Notes: generated by a model from the letters alone, not told the origin. A DNA stretch of 8,502 nucleotides from Candidatus Hydrogenedentota bacterium (GCA_903922535.1 CAIXUF010001420.1:1-8502), one strand, 5' to 3'; shown: positions 1 through 7,200, counted from the stretch's first letter. Numbers and translations: made by a program.

Positions 1-650
1 ACCACCTCGCAGCCAAGACTTTCCTTCACCTTCTCGGCGGCGCAGGCGTCGGGCGTGCCCTGGGGCCGGCCCACCAGCACGATCTTCGTCTGCCTCATCC
101 GCGCGGGCACGCGCAGCAGCGCCGCAAGCCGGTCCAGTTCGCTCATCGCGCTGGACGGCGCCAGCACGATGCGCAGCCCGGCTTTGCGCCAGCGGGGCGC
201 GTACATCCAGTCATGCCCGCTGAACGGCTGCGAGTAGACCGCCACGGGCAGTCCGGTTTTGGTGAATGCCGCCAGCGGGTCGCCGTTGCCAAAGGAGAAA
301 TGCACCACCAGAACCGCATCGGCGTCCCCCACCGCGGCGGCCTCCTTCTCCGCCGCGTCCAGGCTGTTCGGAATGAGCGTCCCACCCGTGAAGACGACAT
401 CGCCCAGCCGTTTCTGAACCCCCTCAAGATATGCGGCGAATTTGGCGCGTTCGGCGGGCGCGTCGAATTCCGGCTTGGGCCACGCGCCGCCCAGACCGAT
501 ATAGACCACGTGAATCTTTACCGGCGGCAGAACGGGCCAACCGTTTCCCTCCTCCGCCGCCGCGCCGGTGCGCCCGGCCATGGCCCCTGCCAGCACAACC
601 CCGCCGGTCACAGCGGACACACCCATGAACTGCCTGCGACTCACCAGCAT
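1..650 (-). CDS. Tat-exported protein of unknown function (3' end missing)
   Basis: The reading frame is open from the start codon to the left edge, so only the first 216 residues are present. The N-terminus carries a twin-arginine signal: SRRQFMG at residues 4-10, then a hydrophobic stretch rich in Ala, Gly and Val, then an AAA|EE-like cleavage site near residue 30. Folded export to the periplasm is therefore likely. The mature part begins with a beta strand (KIHVVYIGLGG). It alternates strands and helices, including DADAVLVVHFSFGNGDP, LPVAVYSQPFSGHDW and KIVLVGRPQG. This looks like a Rossmann-type alpha/beta fold, distantly reminiscent of the N-terminal part of fucose/arabinose isomerase-like proteins, but I do not recognise the family. 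I chose the ATG at 650 because the ribosome-binding site at 659-666 lies 8 bases upstream. An in-frame ATG at 656 would sit only 2 bases from it. The gene has a candidate promoter of its own. Confidence 0.82.
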   Translation of the reverse strand, partial: MLVSRRQFMGVSAVTGGVVLAGAMAGRTGAAAEEGNGWPVLPPVKIHVVYIGLGGAWPKPEFDAPAERAKFAAYLEGVQKRLGDVVFTGGTLIPNSLDAAEKEAAAVGDADAVLVVHFSFGNGDPLAAFTKTGLPVAVYSQPFSGHDWMYAPRWRKAGLRIVLAPSSAMSELDRLAALLRVPARMRQTKIVLVGRPQGTPDACAAEKVKESLGCEV

Positions 651-658
651 GGCCATAA

Positions 659-666
659 CCCTCCTC
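659..666 (-). promoter_or_regulatory. Ribosome-binding site of the Tat-protein gene
   Basis: On the minus strand this reads GAGGAGGG, a near-perfect Shine-Dalgarno sequence. Its spacing (8 bases to the ATG at 650, 2 bases to the ATG at 656) decides the start in favour of 650. Confidence 0.7.
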
Positions 667-691
667 GGTAAGGTCCGCATCAACGGCCAAA

Positions 692-720
692 GTGCCCGAT
701 CCCGGGCACATACCCGGCAC
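692..720 (-). other. Inverted-repeat cluster in the leader of the Tat-protein gene
   Basis: A perfect 7-bp stem pairs GTGCCCG (692-698) with CGGGCAC (703-709) across a 4-base loop. The same sequence can refold: GTGCC (692-696) pairs with GGCAC (716-720), enclosing CCGGG (702-706) with CCCGG (713-717). It lies between the candidate promoter (750-778) and the start codon, so it would be transcribed in the 5' leader. No U-run follows it, so it does not look like an ordinary terminator. It could be a leader hairpin or a protein-binding site. Confidence 0.4.
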
Positions 721-749
721 GGACGAAAAATGGCGATCATCCATTGCCT

Positions 750-778
750 ACAATAGCCGAACAGCCCGGAAACGTCAA
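750..778 (-). promoter_or_regulatory. Candidate sigma70-type promoter for the Tat-protein gene
   Basis: On the minus strand, TTGACG (revcomp of 773-778) and TATTGT (revcomp of 750-755) are separated by exactly 17 bases. Transcription would start near 743 and give a leader of about 90 bases that includes the 692-720 hairpin cluster. The call rests on hexamer similarity and position only. Confidence 0.4.
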
Positions 779-865
779 TGCTCCGCCGCCTGCTCCCCTG
801 CCCTTGTGTCGAAATCAGAGACACGAAGCACGCTCCAGACAAAAAGAAGGACATGCCCGCAGGGA

Positions 866-1597
866 TTAGAACGTCTCTCCTGGGCCGAGGTAACGCCACT
901 GGCCCGAGGGCAGATTTCCCAAAGCAATCCGGCCGATGCGGATACGGCGCAACCCCGTCACTTTGAGGCCAACAAGGTCGCACATGCGGCGGATCTGCCG
1001 TTTCTTGCCTTCTCTCAGCACAAACCTTATTTCGCCCGGACCGGTCTGCCCGATTTCGGCGGGCAACAGCGGCTGATTGTCCAACCACAGGCCGTGCCTC
1101 AACCTGGCCAGTTTGTTCCCGTCGATCTCCCCGGAAACCCGGACAATGTACTCCTTGTCCATTTCAGAATCTTCGCCGATGATCTGCCGCGCCACACGCC
1201 CGTCCTGTGTAAGCACAAGCAGTCCGTGGGAATCGATATCCAGCCGGCCGGCCGGGGCCAGCCCGCGCAGGTGGTCCGGCCGAAACACGCGGGGCGACCG
1301 GTCGCCGGCCCAGCGGTTCTCCGGGCGAATGAGCACCACGGCCGGCTCATATCCCTTTTCAGGCTGCCCGGACACGTAGCCCACCGGCTTGTGCAGCAGG
1401 ATGGTGACCAGTTCGTCGCTCGCGGCGCGGGCTGCGGGGTCCAGCGTGATTTCCTGATCCGGCAGTATCTTCGTGCCGAGCTGGTCCACTTTCCGGCCGT
1501 CCACATGCACCCATCCCCGAACAATAAACGCGTCGGCCTCACGGCGGGAGCAGAGTCCCCGCCGGGCCATAATCTTGGAAAGTCGTTCAGGTTCCAT
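866..1597 (-). CDS. rRNA pseudouridine synthase, RsuA/RluF family
   Basis: This 243-residue protein should convert a specific uridine in ribosomal RNA to pseudouridine in the cytoplasm. Residues 3-50 form an S4 RNA-binding domain ([18 protein letters not shown], then VHVDGRKVD). The catalytic domain follows, with [11 protein letters not shown] at 68-77, the active-site motif GRLD with the catalytic Asp at 120, and [12 protein letters not shown] after it. KEYIVRV is at 148-154, and the family's C-terminal motif [11 protein letters not shown] at 196-206. The RQIRRMC form and the WRYL ending resemble RluF more than RluB or RsuA, but the Lys/Arg-rich tail of E. coli RluF is absent. There is an enlarged loop between KPVG and GRLD (about residues 78-113). 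I therefore leave the symbol open, since the target uridine cannot be read from sequence. The ATG at 1597 has no strong Shine-Dalgarno sequence, but the S4 domain starts immediately after it. A candidate promoter lies about 25 bases upstream. Confidence 0.95.
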   Translation of the reverse strand: MEPERLSKIMARRGLCSRREADAFIVRGWVHVDGRKVDQLGTKILPDQEITLDPAARAASDELVTILLHKPVGYVSGQPEKGYEPAVVLIRPENRWAGDRSPRVFRPDHLRGLAPAGRLDIDSHGLLVLTQDGRVARQIIGEDSEMDKEYIVRVSGEIDGNKLARLRHGLWLDNQPLLPAEIGQTGPGEIRFVLREGKKRQIRRMCDLVGLKVTGLRRIRIGRIALGNLPSGQWRYLGPGETF

Positions 1598-1623
1598 GCT
1601 GCGCTGTCATCCCGGGAGCGTTC

Positions 1624-1652
1624 ATGTTACAGTTATGTCGTATGGAATCCAA
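1624..1652 (-). promoter_or_regulatory. Candidate promoter for the pseudouridine synthase gene
   Basis: On the minus strand, TTGGAT (revcomp of 1647-1652) and TAACAT (revcomp of 1624-1629) are spaced by 17 bases. Transcription would begin near 1617, leaving a leader of about 20 bases before the ATG at 1597. Confidence 0.35.
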
Positions 1653-1670
1653 CCCGGCTCGGTCGCAGCC

Positions 1671-1701
1671 TTGCAATATATGCCCCGCTGAGGAGTAGAA
1701 T
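1671..1701 (+). promoter_or_regulatory. Weak candidate promoter for the EEP-fold hydrolase gene
   Basis: TTGCAA (1671-1676) and TAGAAT (1696-1701) lie upstream of the gene at 1744, but the 19-base spacing is long. It is the best pair I can find in the 146-bp divergent gap. No clear Shine-Dalgarno sequence precedes the ATG at 1744. Confidence 0.2.
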
Positions 1702-1743
1702 AGCTCTTATTCCTTTCAACAAATACGTGAAAACTGCAATACG

Positions 1744-2499
1744 ATGAAGTTCGCGCTGTATAATATACGCTACGCCACGGGGGCTGGCATGGGATATCAT
1801 TTTCCCCTCCCCTTCTCCGGCCTGTTCAGGCCCAGCAAGAAGAACTTGGAGCGGATCGCCGAGTTTCTGGGACGGGAGGACCCGGACATTATCGGCCTGG
1901 TCGAGGTGGACGAGGGTTCCTACCGTTCAAGAGACCTGAACCAAGCCGAATACATCGCCCGCAGAATGGGATACAGCCATGTGTACGAGTCGAAATACGG
2001 CACATCCTCGCTGGTGCGCCAGTTGCCGGTCCTGCGGCGGCAGGGCAACGCCTTCATCACCAACCAGTCCATCACGGCTAGCCAGTTTCATTTCTTCAAG
2101 CACGGCGTGAAGCGGCTGGTCATCGAACTCGAATTCGACGCCTTCTCCATTTTTCTGGTGCATCTTTCGCTCAAGTACCGCCATCGCCAGTACCAGCTTG
2201 GCGATCTGTACAGCCTGTTCAAGCACGTCACGAAGCCCATGATTGTGGCGGGCGACTTCAATGCATTCTGGGGGGACCGCGAACTGGACCTGTTCATGGG
2301 CGCGGCCGGGCTGGTGAACGCCAACGGCGAGGGACTGGCCACCTTCCCCAGCCACGCGCCCAGGCGGCAGCTCGATTTCATCCTGCACAGCCCCGAAATA
2401 CGGGTGACCGATTTTCGCGTGCCGCCCGTGCGGTTCTCCGACCACATGCCACTGGTCTGCGAATTCACCCCGCCCAAGCCCGCCGCCATCTCCGCCTGA
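1744..2499 (+). CDS. Endonuclease/exonuclease/phosphatase (EEP) family hydrolase
   Basis: This 251-residue protein has the complete motif set of the Mg2+-dependent EEP (DNase I-like) superfamily. The first strand is LYNIRYATG with Asn7. DPDIIGLVEVDEG carries the metal-binding Glu54. VHLS has His140, GDFNAFWGD has Asp171 and Asn173, RQLDFIL has Asp211, and FSDHMPLV has the terminal Asp233-His234 pair. All catalytic positions are present, so it should be an active phosphodiesterase or phosphatase. The superfamily covers DNA-repair nucleases, sphingomyelinases and inositol phosphatases, so the substrate cannot be assigned. There is no signal peptide, which suggests a cytoplasmic enzyme. The ATG at 1744 is chosen because the first conserved strand begins at residue 3, although no strong ribosome-binding site precedes it. 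It is divergent from the pseudouridine synthase, and the gene-free region 2500-2957 follows it. Confidence 0.93.
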   Translation: MKFALYNIRYATGAGMGYHFPLPFSGLFRPSKKNLERIAEFLGREDPDIIGLVEVDEGSYRSRDLNQAEYIARRMGYSHVYESKYGTSSLVRQLPVLRRQGNAFITNQSITASQFHFFKHGVKRLVIELEFDAFSIFLVHLSLKYRHRQYQLGDLYSLFKHVTKPMIVAGDFNAFWGDRELDLFMGAAGLVNANGEGLATFPSHAPRRQLDFILHSPEIRVTDFRVPPVRFSDHMPLVCEFTPPKPAAISA

Positions 2500-2695
2500 A
2501 TCCGGCAAGGCCGCGAAACGCAGACAAAACCCGTATCGACATCTGTACTACTATGTCTCGAAATCGTCGCAAGACGCGGTGATTTTCGTGCTGCTTATTC
2601 CGTGTCCTTTCCGTACTACTGTCCGCCAACTTCATCGAACCTTTCGAAGATTCTTATGCTGGCATCCCCGCAAGTCTTTCCGCTTCAAGGATATG

Positions 2696-2730
2696 CACCA
2701 CAGAGGGCACAGAGGCACACAGAGGGACGG
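2696..2730. repeat. Short tandem repeat, CACAGAGG type
   Basis: The sequence is built from CACCACAGAGG, GCACAGAGG, CACACAGAGG and GACGG, a degenerate repeat with a period of about 9-11 bases around a CACAGAGG core. From general familiarity with environmental bacterial genomes, this 'cacagaggcacagag' element recurs widely in intergenic DNA and yields spurious proteins with HRGHRGTQR strings. Its function is unknown to me. Confidence 0.65.
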
Positions 2731-2750
2731 GGCGGCCTCGCTGCTTTGGT

Positions 2751-2793
2751 TCATCCTGTACACAAGCCTGTACATCCCGTCAATCCATGTTAA
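2751..2793. repeat. Short tandem repeat, ATCCTGTnn type
   Basis: The units are TCATCCTGTAC, ACAAGCCTGTAC, ATCCCGTCA and ATCCATGTTAA, imperfect copies of an AT(C/T)C(C/T)GT core with a period of about 9-12 bases. One frame translates to the low-complexity string HPVHKPVHPVNPC. It is unrelated in sequence to the CACAGAGG repeat just upstream. Confidence 0.6.
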
Positions 2794-2842
2794 TACGTCT
2801 TCTGCATTATTCCGTACCACTATTTCCTCCGCTCGCCTCACT

Positions 2843-2869
2843 AGACCCAAGACCCAAGACCCCAGACCC
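2843..2869. repeat. Heptamer tandem repeat, AGACCCA x 4
   Basis: Four adjacent heptamers read AGACCCA, AGACCCA, AGACCCC and AGACCC, the last one truncated. The region is an exact 7-base periodicity with a single substitution. Its translation (DPRPKTPDP) is not a plausible protein segment. Confidence 0.8.
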
Positions 2870-2898
2870 TTCTTTTGGTCGCGGCTCTGCTGCTCCAA

Positions 2899-2930
2899 GT
2901 CCGTCCGTGTTCGTCTGTGCCTGTCCGTGT
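2899..2930. repeat. Short tandem repeat, GTCCGTGT type
   Basis: GTCCGTCCGTGT, TCGTCTGTGC and CTGTCCGTGT form three degenerate units with a period of about 10 bases. This is the fourth distinct repeat family in the intergenic region and ends about 30 bases before the prepilin-like gene's stop codon. Confidence 0.6.
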
Positions 2931-2957
2931 TTTGCGAGACTACAGCGGCTGTTCATC

Positions 2958-3896
2958 TCAACCCTGGGTATGGTGGCCCGTGTGGGTGGAGCGGTGAATC
3001 AGGAGTCCGCCGCCATTGCAGGGAAAACGGTTCCCCGTGTTCGGGGTGCCCGAACCGGACACCCACTTCAGGAACTCCACATGCCCATCCATGAACAGCG
3101 CATTGATCCCGCCGGGAATGTGGTTGTAGTGGCTGATATCCTCACCGGATAGGGCGTCCCACATCACGGGTATGTCGGTTTCACCCTGTGATCCGGCCGC
3201 GGCGTTGTTGATGTCCGTCACAAAGAAGCGCTCAACACCCTCGCGCGTGCGGTGGACAATGCTTCCCAGCCCCTGCGCCGAGAAGGGCCGGGCCGGCTTC
3301 CAATCCTGGTCGGCCTTTGTAAAATCCGAGGCAATCTGCTGAAACAGGCTGTTGGCGGGGTCAAGCAGGTCGAATTCCAGATTGTTGAGTGTCTCCACAT
3401 CGCTCATGAGCGGGGAACTCAGCGCCCAGGCAAAATACAGATAGGGATGGTCATAGACCTCGCAGGGCTCCACAACCCCGTTGCCCGCGGAGGGCATCTT
3501 GCCCTCCTTCTTCGCATACTCCCACGCGGTCGAGGGATTCTTGCCCTGGTCCCACATCACCAGCGGTGTGGCCGCATAAGGGGAACTGGGGCAGATGAGC
3601 ACGGCAAAATCAGTCACATATTCAGGATACAGGACCGTCATGTCCGGCGATGCGGCCAGCGCGTCCGGATGGGAACCGTCGCAGTTCCTGCCGTGCATGG
3701 GCGGAAACAGTCCCTTGCTCTCCCCGGAATACATCTTGAATGACAGCCCCATCTGCGTGAGGTTGTTCGCGCAGGAGGCGCGCCGCGCGGCCTCCCGCGC
3801 GCGGGCCAGGGCAGGCAGCAGAATGGCGGCAAGCACCCCGATGATGCCAATGACGACAAGCAACTCTATCAGCGTGAAGCCTTTTCGAAAACGCAT
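2958..3896 (-). CDS. Prepilin-like protein with type IV N-terminal methylation signal and terminal DG motif
   Basis: The 312-residue protein begins [15 protein letters not shown]: a 6-residue positively charged leader, the prepilin peptidase site after Gly6, Glu at position 5 of the mature chain, and a long hydrophobic helix to about residue 29. [20 protein letters not shown] continues the amphipathic helix. The C-terminal domain contains [17 protein letters not shown] (His259 to Asp270-Gly271), the 'H-X9-DG' block of the large pseudopilin-like families in Planctomycetes and related phyla, here with ten intervening residues. Such proteins are translocated by Sec, processed at the inner membrane and presumably assembled by type II secretion or pilus-like machinery. 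Their actual role is largely unknown. The start is supported by AGGAGA 8 bases upstream (3905-3910). No prepilin peptidase or assembly ATPase lies in the window, and the gene is divergent from the large lipoprotein. Confidence 0.93.
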   Translation of the reverse strand: MRFRKGFTLIELLVVIGIIGVLAAILLPALARAREAARRASCANNLTQMGLSFKMYSGESKGLFPPMHGRNCDGSHPDALAASPDMTVLYPEYVTDFAVLICPSSPYAATPLVMWDQGKNPSTAWEYAKKEGKMPSAGNGVVEPCEVYDHPYLYFAWALSSPLMSDVETLNNLEFDLLDPANSLFQQIASDFTKADQDWKPARPFSAQGLGSIVHRTREGVERFFVTDINNAAAGSQGETDIPVMWDALSGEDISHYNHIPGGINALFMDGHVEFLKWVSGSGTPNTGNRFPCNGGGLLIHRSTHTGHHTQG

Positions 3897-3904
3897 GGGT
3901 CAGT

Positions 3905-3910
3905 TCTCCT
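3905..3910 (-). promoter_or_regulatory. Ribosome-binding site of the prepilin-like gene
   Basis: On the minus strand this reads AGGAGA, 8 bases before the ATG at 3896. It confirms that start, which also gives a normal 6-residue prepilin leader. Confidence 0.65.
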
Positions 3911-3962
3911 GTTCAACAATCGGACAAGGACGGGGCGCAGAAGGTTTCATCCACATTCCGAG

Positions 3963-3992
3963 AATATGTGAAAAATGATATTGACAAGACAA
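3963..3992 (-). promoter_or_regulatory. Candidate promoter for the prepilin-like gene
   Basis: On the minus strand, TTGTCT (revcomp of 3987-3992) and CATATT (revcomp of 3963-3968) are spaced by 18 bases. Transcription would begin near 3956, giving a leader of about 60 bases. It overlaps the stronger plus-strand promoter candidate at 3981-4009, so the two would compete for RNA polymerase. Confidence 0.25.
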
Positions 3993-4009
3993 AGAAACAG
4001 GGGTAAAGT
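3981..4009 (+). promoter_or_regulatory. Candidate sigma70-type promoter for the large lipoprotein gene
   Basis: A perfect -35 hexamer, TTGACA (3981-3986), is followed after exactly 17 bases by TAAAGT (4004-4009). The surrounding DNA is AT-richer than most of the window. Transcription would start near 4016, leaving a leader of about 270 bases before the ATG at 4289. Confidence 0.5.
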
Positions 4010-4193
4010 GGAGGCGCCGGAAAGAACAGAAACTGGCGATCCCGACGAGGAGCCAGTCAAGTGATAGCCCGGTGAGACCAGCCAAACCTATGGGCAGGGT
4101 GCGGGGTGACAGGCAGTCGGTGTTACAGCCTCTTCACAGAACTTCTTCAGAATAGCAGGTCTGACAGGCCCCAAGAAGACGTAATTGAATGAC

Positions 4194-4230
4194 CGGCTAC
4201 GACCGACTGTAGCCGCCTGAGAAGTGCGGC
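4194..4230 (+). other. Two mutually exclusive hairpins in the leader
   Basis: CGGCTAC (4194-4200) pairs perfectly with GTAGCCG (4209-4215) across an 8-base loop. GCCGC (4212-4216) pairs with GCGGC (4226-4230) across a 9-base loop. The two stems share bases 4212-4215, so only one can form at a time. No U-run follows either stem. This could be a regulatory RNA switch or chance pairing in GC-rich sequence. Confidence 0.35.
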
Positions 4231-4273
4231 GATTCTCCAATTCCTGCTGAACCGTCGCAAGCGGGCAATTCTC

Positions 4274-4280
4274 GGAAGGA
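4274..4280 (+). promoter_or_regulatory. Ribosome-binding site of the lipoprotein gene
   Basis: GGAAGGA ends 8 bases before the ATG at 4289. This fixes the start and gives a correct lipoprotein signal peptide. Confidence 0.7.
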
Positions 4281-4288
4281 TTTCAGTC

Positions 4289-7200
4289 ATGAAAAGTGTT
4301 CGAATTCTCTTCTGTCTCATTGTCATCCTGCCCCTTGCTCTCAGTCTCACGGGCTGCGGGAAACACTCCCTGACAATGGCCGTCACCGGCAGCGGCACGA
4401 CGGACCCTCCAGTCGGCGCCACAACCTACAAAGACAAAGAAACAGTCACGATGACGGCGGCGGCGGCGGCGGGGTGGACATTCGACCACTGGGAGGGGGA
4501 TGTCACCGGAAGCGCCAATCCGGCGACATGTCAGATTTCCGCCGACATGCATGTAACGGCGGTGTTTGTCCAGCAGCAGGTGACGCTGACTGTCACGGCG
4601 GAGGGCAGCGGGTCCGCAAACCCGTCCGTCGGCACGCACAGTTACGCGGTCGGAACCGCCGTCATGATCGCGGCCACTGCGGCCGCAGGCTGGCGTTTCG
4701 ACCATTGGGAAGGCGACCTAACCGGTGCGGCCAACCCCGCATCGCTCACCATGGATGCCGACAAGTCCGTGAAGGCGGTGTTCGTCCAAGACGGGCAGAA
4801 CTACACGCTGACAACCGCGGTTTCGGGCACCGGAACCGTTGACCCTTCGGCGGGCACGCACAGCTACGCCTCAGGCGCCTCCGTGACGGTCACGGCGACG
4901 GCGGGCAGCGGCTGGCATTTCAGGAACTGGAGCGGCGACCTCTCCGGCTGGACGAATCCCGCGTCCATCACAATGAGCGCCAACAAATCGGTGACCGCCG
5001 TATTCGAGCAGGACCTGCAGAACTACACGTTGACGACGGCGGTTTCGGGCACTGGAACCGTTGATCCCGCGCCGGGCACGTACAGCTACGCCTCCGGAGC
5101 CTCCGTTACGGTCACCGCGGCTGCGGGCGGCGGCTGGTCATTCGACCACTGGACGGGTGACCTCAGCGACAGCACCAACCCGGTGACGATTACCATGAAC
5201 GCCACCAGGTCCGTGACGGCCGTGTTTGTGCAGAGCTTCACGCTGACAACAGCGGTCACCGGCCAGGGCTCGGTGGGGCTCAATCCAAGCGGGGGCACGT
5301 ACAATGCCAGCGCATCGGTAACGGTGACGGCAACGGCGGCATCGGGGTGGCATTTTGACCATTGGGAAGGGGATCTATCGGGCAGCGACAACCCGGCCAC
5401 CCTCACCATGGACGCCAACAAGACCGTGACGGCCGTATTCGTGGAGAACGAGCAGTTCACGTTGACCGTGAACATCAGGGGCGACGGCCTTGTGGACCTT
5501 GATCCCGCCGGTGGCGTCTATGACGCCGGAACAAACGTCACACTGCCCCCCGTTGCGCCTGCTTTGTGGCAGTTCGACCACTGGGAAGGCGCGCTGACAG
5601 GCAAGGCCAACCCGGCCACGCTCACCATGGATGCCGATAAGACCGTGACTGCGGTATTTGTGTTTGTCTCCGAGCCTTCCTTTGACACCGTCCCGCTTTT
5701 CGACAATCACAACGATGCGGCCGCGTCGGCAGGTGCGGCCGCGACCACGGAAGTAACCCTCGACAAAGCGGCGCTCGTTGCCGTGTTGTCCACCTGGCAT
5801 GCCGCCGGTGCAGAGACGTCAAACGGCGGAGATATTTCCATCACAATGCCGGATGGCACCGTTCTTGGTCCGTGGCACGCAAGCGCCATAACCTCCGACA
5901 CGGGAACACCAACCCTGTGGCGCGCAACCCCGAATACACCCCTGCCTGCGGGAACCTATTCCATCGTGGACTCCCAACCGGAGACATGGATTCAGAACAC
6001 CGATTCGAGCGGCGCCGGATTCACGTGCCTTGACGGTGTTTGGTTTGGGGCCGCCGCAAACGCAGACATTGGGACGGCGGGCGGCACTCTCGCGGCTGAT
6101 GGCTTTCTCGCAACCGTTCCGGCGGGGGCGCTCACGGAGTCCGCGACATTGTCGGTAAGCCGGATGGATCCCCTCGAAGAGAATGACGTTGCTGCCCAAT
6201 ACATCCTGACCGGACTGCCGGAAGAGCATGGCACCATCGAGGTGGAGGTCTCTCTGACGGGCGCCCTGGCCGATGACGCACAAGTGTTTGTGGCAACCCC
6301 GGGCTATCAGCCGTCGCCGCAGCAGACGCAATTCAGCCGGGAACCCGTACCCGCCACATTTGGGGGCGGCAAGGCGCGCTTTCAATTGCCTGGAAGTTCC
6401 GCAAAAGCTTCTCCAAAGGCACCTTTGCCACCGCCAATGTTGCCAATGTTCATCTATATTGAGGGAGAGACGGCTGAATTCTATACAGATCATTTTTGTC
6501 TGAATGTTCCCCCAACTGTCGTGGAGCAGCCGTTCTGGCCAACCCTCCGCCCCAGAATCGAAACACTGGGCTTAGAGTTGGAAGAAGCGTATGACTTTCT
6601 CACAAAGAAAGTCGGGTTGCTGTTCATACTTCGGACTACGGACAGTTGGCCGATGTGCATTTCCCTTTCCTGGCGGTCTGACGATGTCATTGGCATGGCG
6701 GACCGTAGCTACTTGTGGGGGCCCAACGCCGACAGCATCGACTACAACTTGTACAAATTACGCGAAATAGACGAGCCTGGACAAGAGCCTCAGCGCGCTC
6801 AGCGTATCGAAGACGTCCGCGCCGCGGCCGTCCACGAGCTGTTTCACGTTCTCCAATACAACTACGTGCGAAAACGAGGAGGCGCCGGTGATCAAGACTG
6901 GATGATGGAGGCCTCTTCCATTTGGAGCGAATGGCCTTTCTGCGGCCCCGCAACCCACTATCCTGACGTTGCTATAGGAAACGAGGGGCGCCTTCCCCTG
7001 AATGGACTCCTCGACGCCACGAATACCGAGTGCCGAAACAATGGTAACAAGCGCAATTCCCAGAGCCATGAGTACGCTTCGGGACTGTTCATGCGCTATC
7101 TCGTTGAAGCCCATGGGAACATTCCCACCACCGTCGGCGCGCTTTGGCAAGACCTTCACAACGGTGGAACGCCCATCCATGCCCTTGACATGATGAGCGG

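Larger units (their letters stand above)
2591..2815. repeat. Dispersed imperfect direct repeat (two copies)
   Basis: CTGCTTATTCCGT at 2591-2603 recurs as CTGCATTATTCCGT at 2802-2815, with one inserted base. Both copies are followed closely by a CCGTACnACT-like string (2611-2620 and 2812-2821). A related GTACTACTATGTC occurs at 2545-2557. The span given covers both copies and the sequence between them. This may be the decayed remnant of a duplicated module. Confidence 0.4.
2500..2957. other. Gene-free intergenic region: mosaic of short repeats
   Basis: No credible gene lies in these 458 bases, which separate the converging ends of the EEP hydrolase (plus) and the prepilin-like gene (minus). 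The frames that stay open here translate to low-complexity strings such as HRGHRGTQRD, PVHPVNPC and DPRPKTPDPS, which are the translation signature of short DNA repeats. At least four unrelated short tandem-repeat families and one dispersed direct repeat are packed in, and each is listed separately. I see no convincing rho-independent terminator. The 5-bp inverted repeat at 2942-2952 has a 1-base loop and is not a realistic hairpin. Confidence 0.7.
4010..4288 (+). other. Long putative 5' leader of the lipoprotein gene
   Basis: This stretch holds no open frame that looks coding. It has several potential RNA stems: ACTGGC (4032-4037) with GCCAGT (4052-4057), the pair of overlapping hairpins at 4194-4230, and AATTG (4183-4187) with CAATT (4238-4242), which would enclose them. 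The octamer TGACAGGC occurs twice (4107-4114 and 4162-4169). I recognise no riboswitch class. The region ends with a good ribosome-binding site. Confidence 0.4.

Noticed and set aside
424..744. Minus-strand open frame of 106 codons, and another at 143-427, in the first gene.
   Set aside because: Both are in other frames of the Tat-signal protein, whose uninterrupted frame from 650 to the left edge has a signal peptide, a ribosome-binding site and normal protein composition.
692..1747. A long plus-strand open frame of 351 codons.
   Set aside because: It is antisense to the pseudouridine synthase, which has all its family motifs on the minus strand. The plus frame shows no recognisable domain or ribosome-binding site.
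1758..1763. Perfect TATAAT hexamer.
   Set aside because: It lies inside the start of the EEP hydrolase gene (codons for LYNIR), with no suitable -35 hexamer 16-18 bases upstream.
2942..2952. Inverted repeat ACAGC-G-GCTGT near the end of the prepilin-like gene, considered as a terminator.
   Set aside because: A one-base loop cannot form and no T-run follows on either strand.
2579..3094. Plus-strand open frame of 171 codons across the repeat mosaic.
   Set aside because: Its translation is made of low-complexity strings from the tandem DNA repeats (HHRGHRGTQRD, KTQDPRP), and it runs into the 3' end of the prepilin-like gene on the opposite strand.
4064..4081. String resembling the B12 box of cobalamin riboswitches (AGCCCGG...AGACC.GCC).
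   Set aside because: It has two extra bases and a mismatch compared with the box. I could not find the other conserved riboswitch elements upstream, and a peptidase lipoprotein is not a usual cobalamin-controlled gene.
4370..5659. Regular repeats of about 215 bases, considered as a CRISPR or satellite array.
   Set aside because: The repeats are in frame, lack unique spacers and encode InlB-type protein repeats. This is protein-level repetition.
5819..6493. Minus-strand open frame of 224 codons inside the lipoprotein gene.
   Set aside because: It lies antisense to a continuous 1323-codon gene with recognisable domains. It looks like a shadow of GC-rich codon bias.
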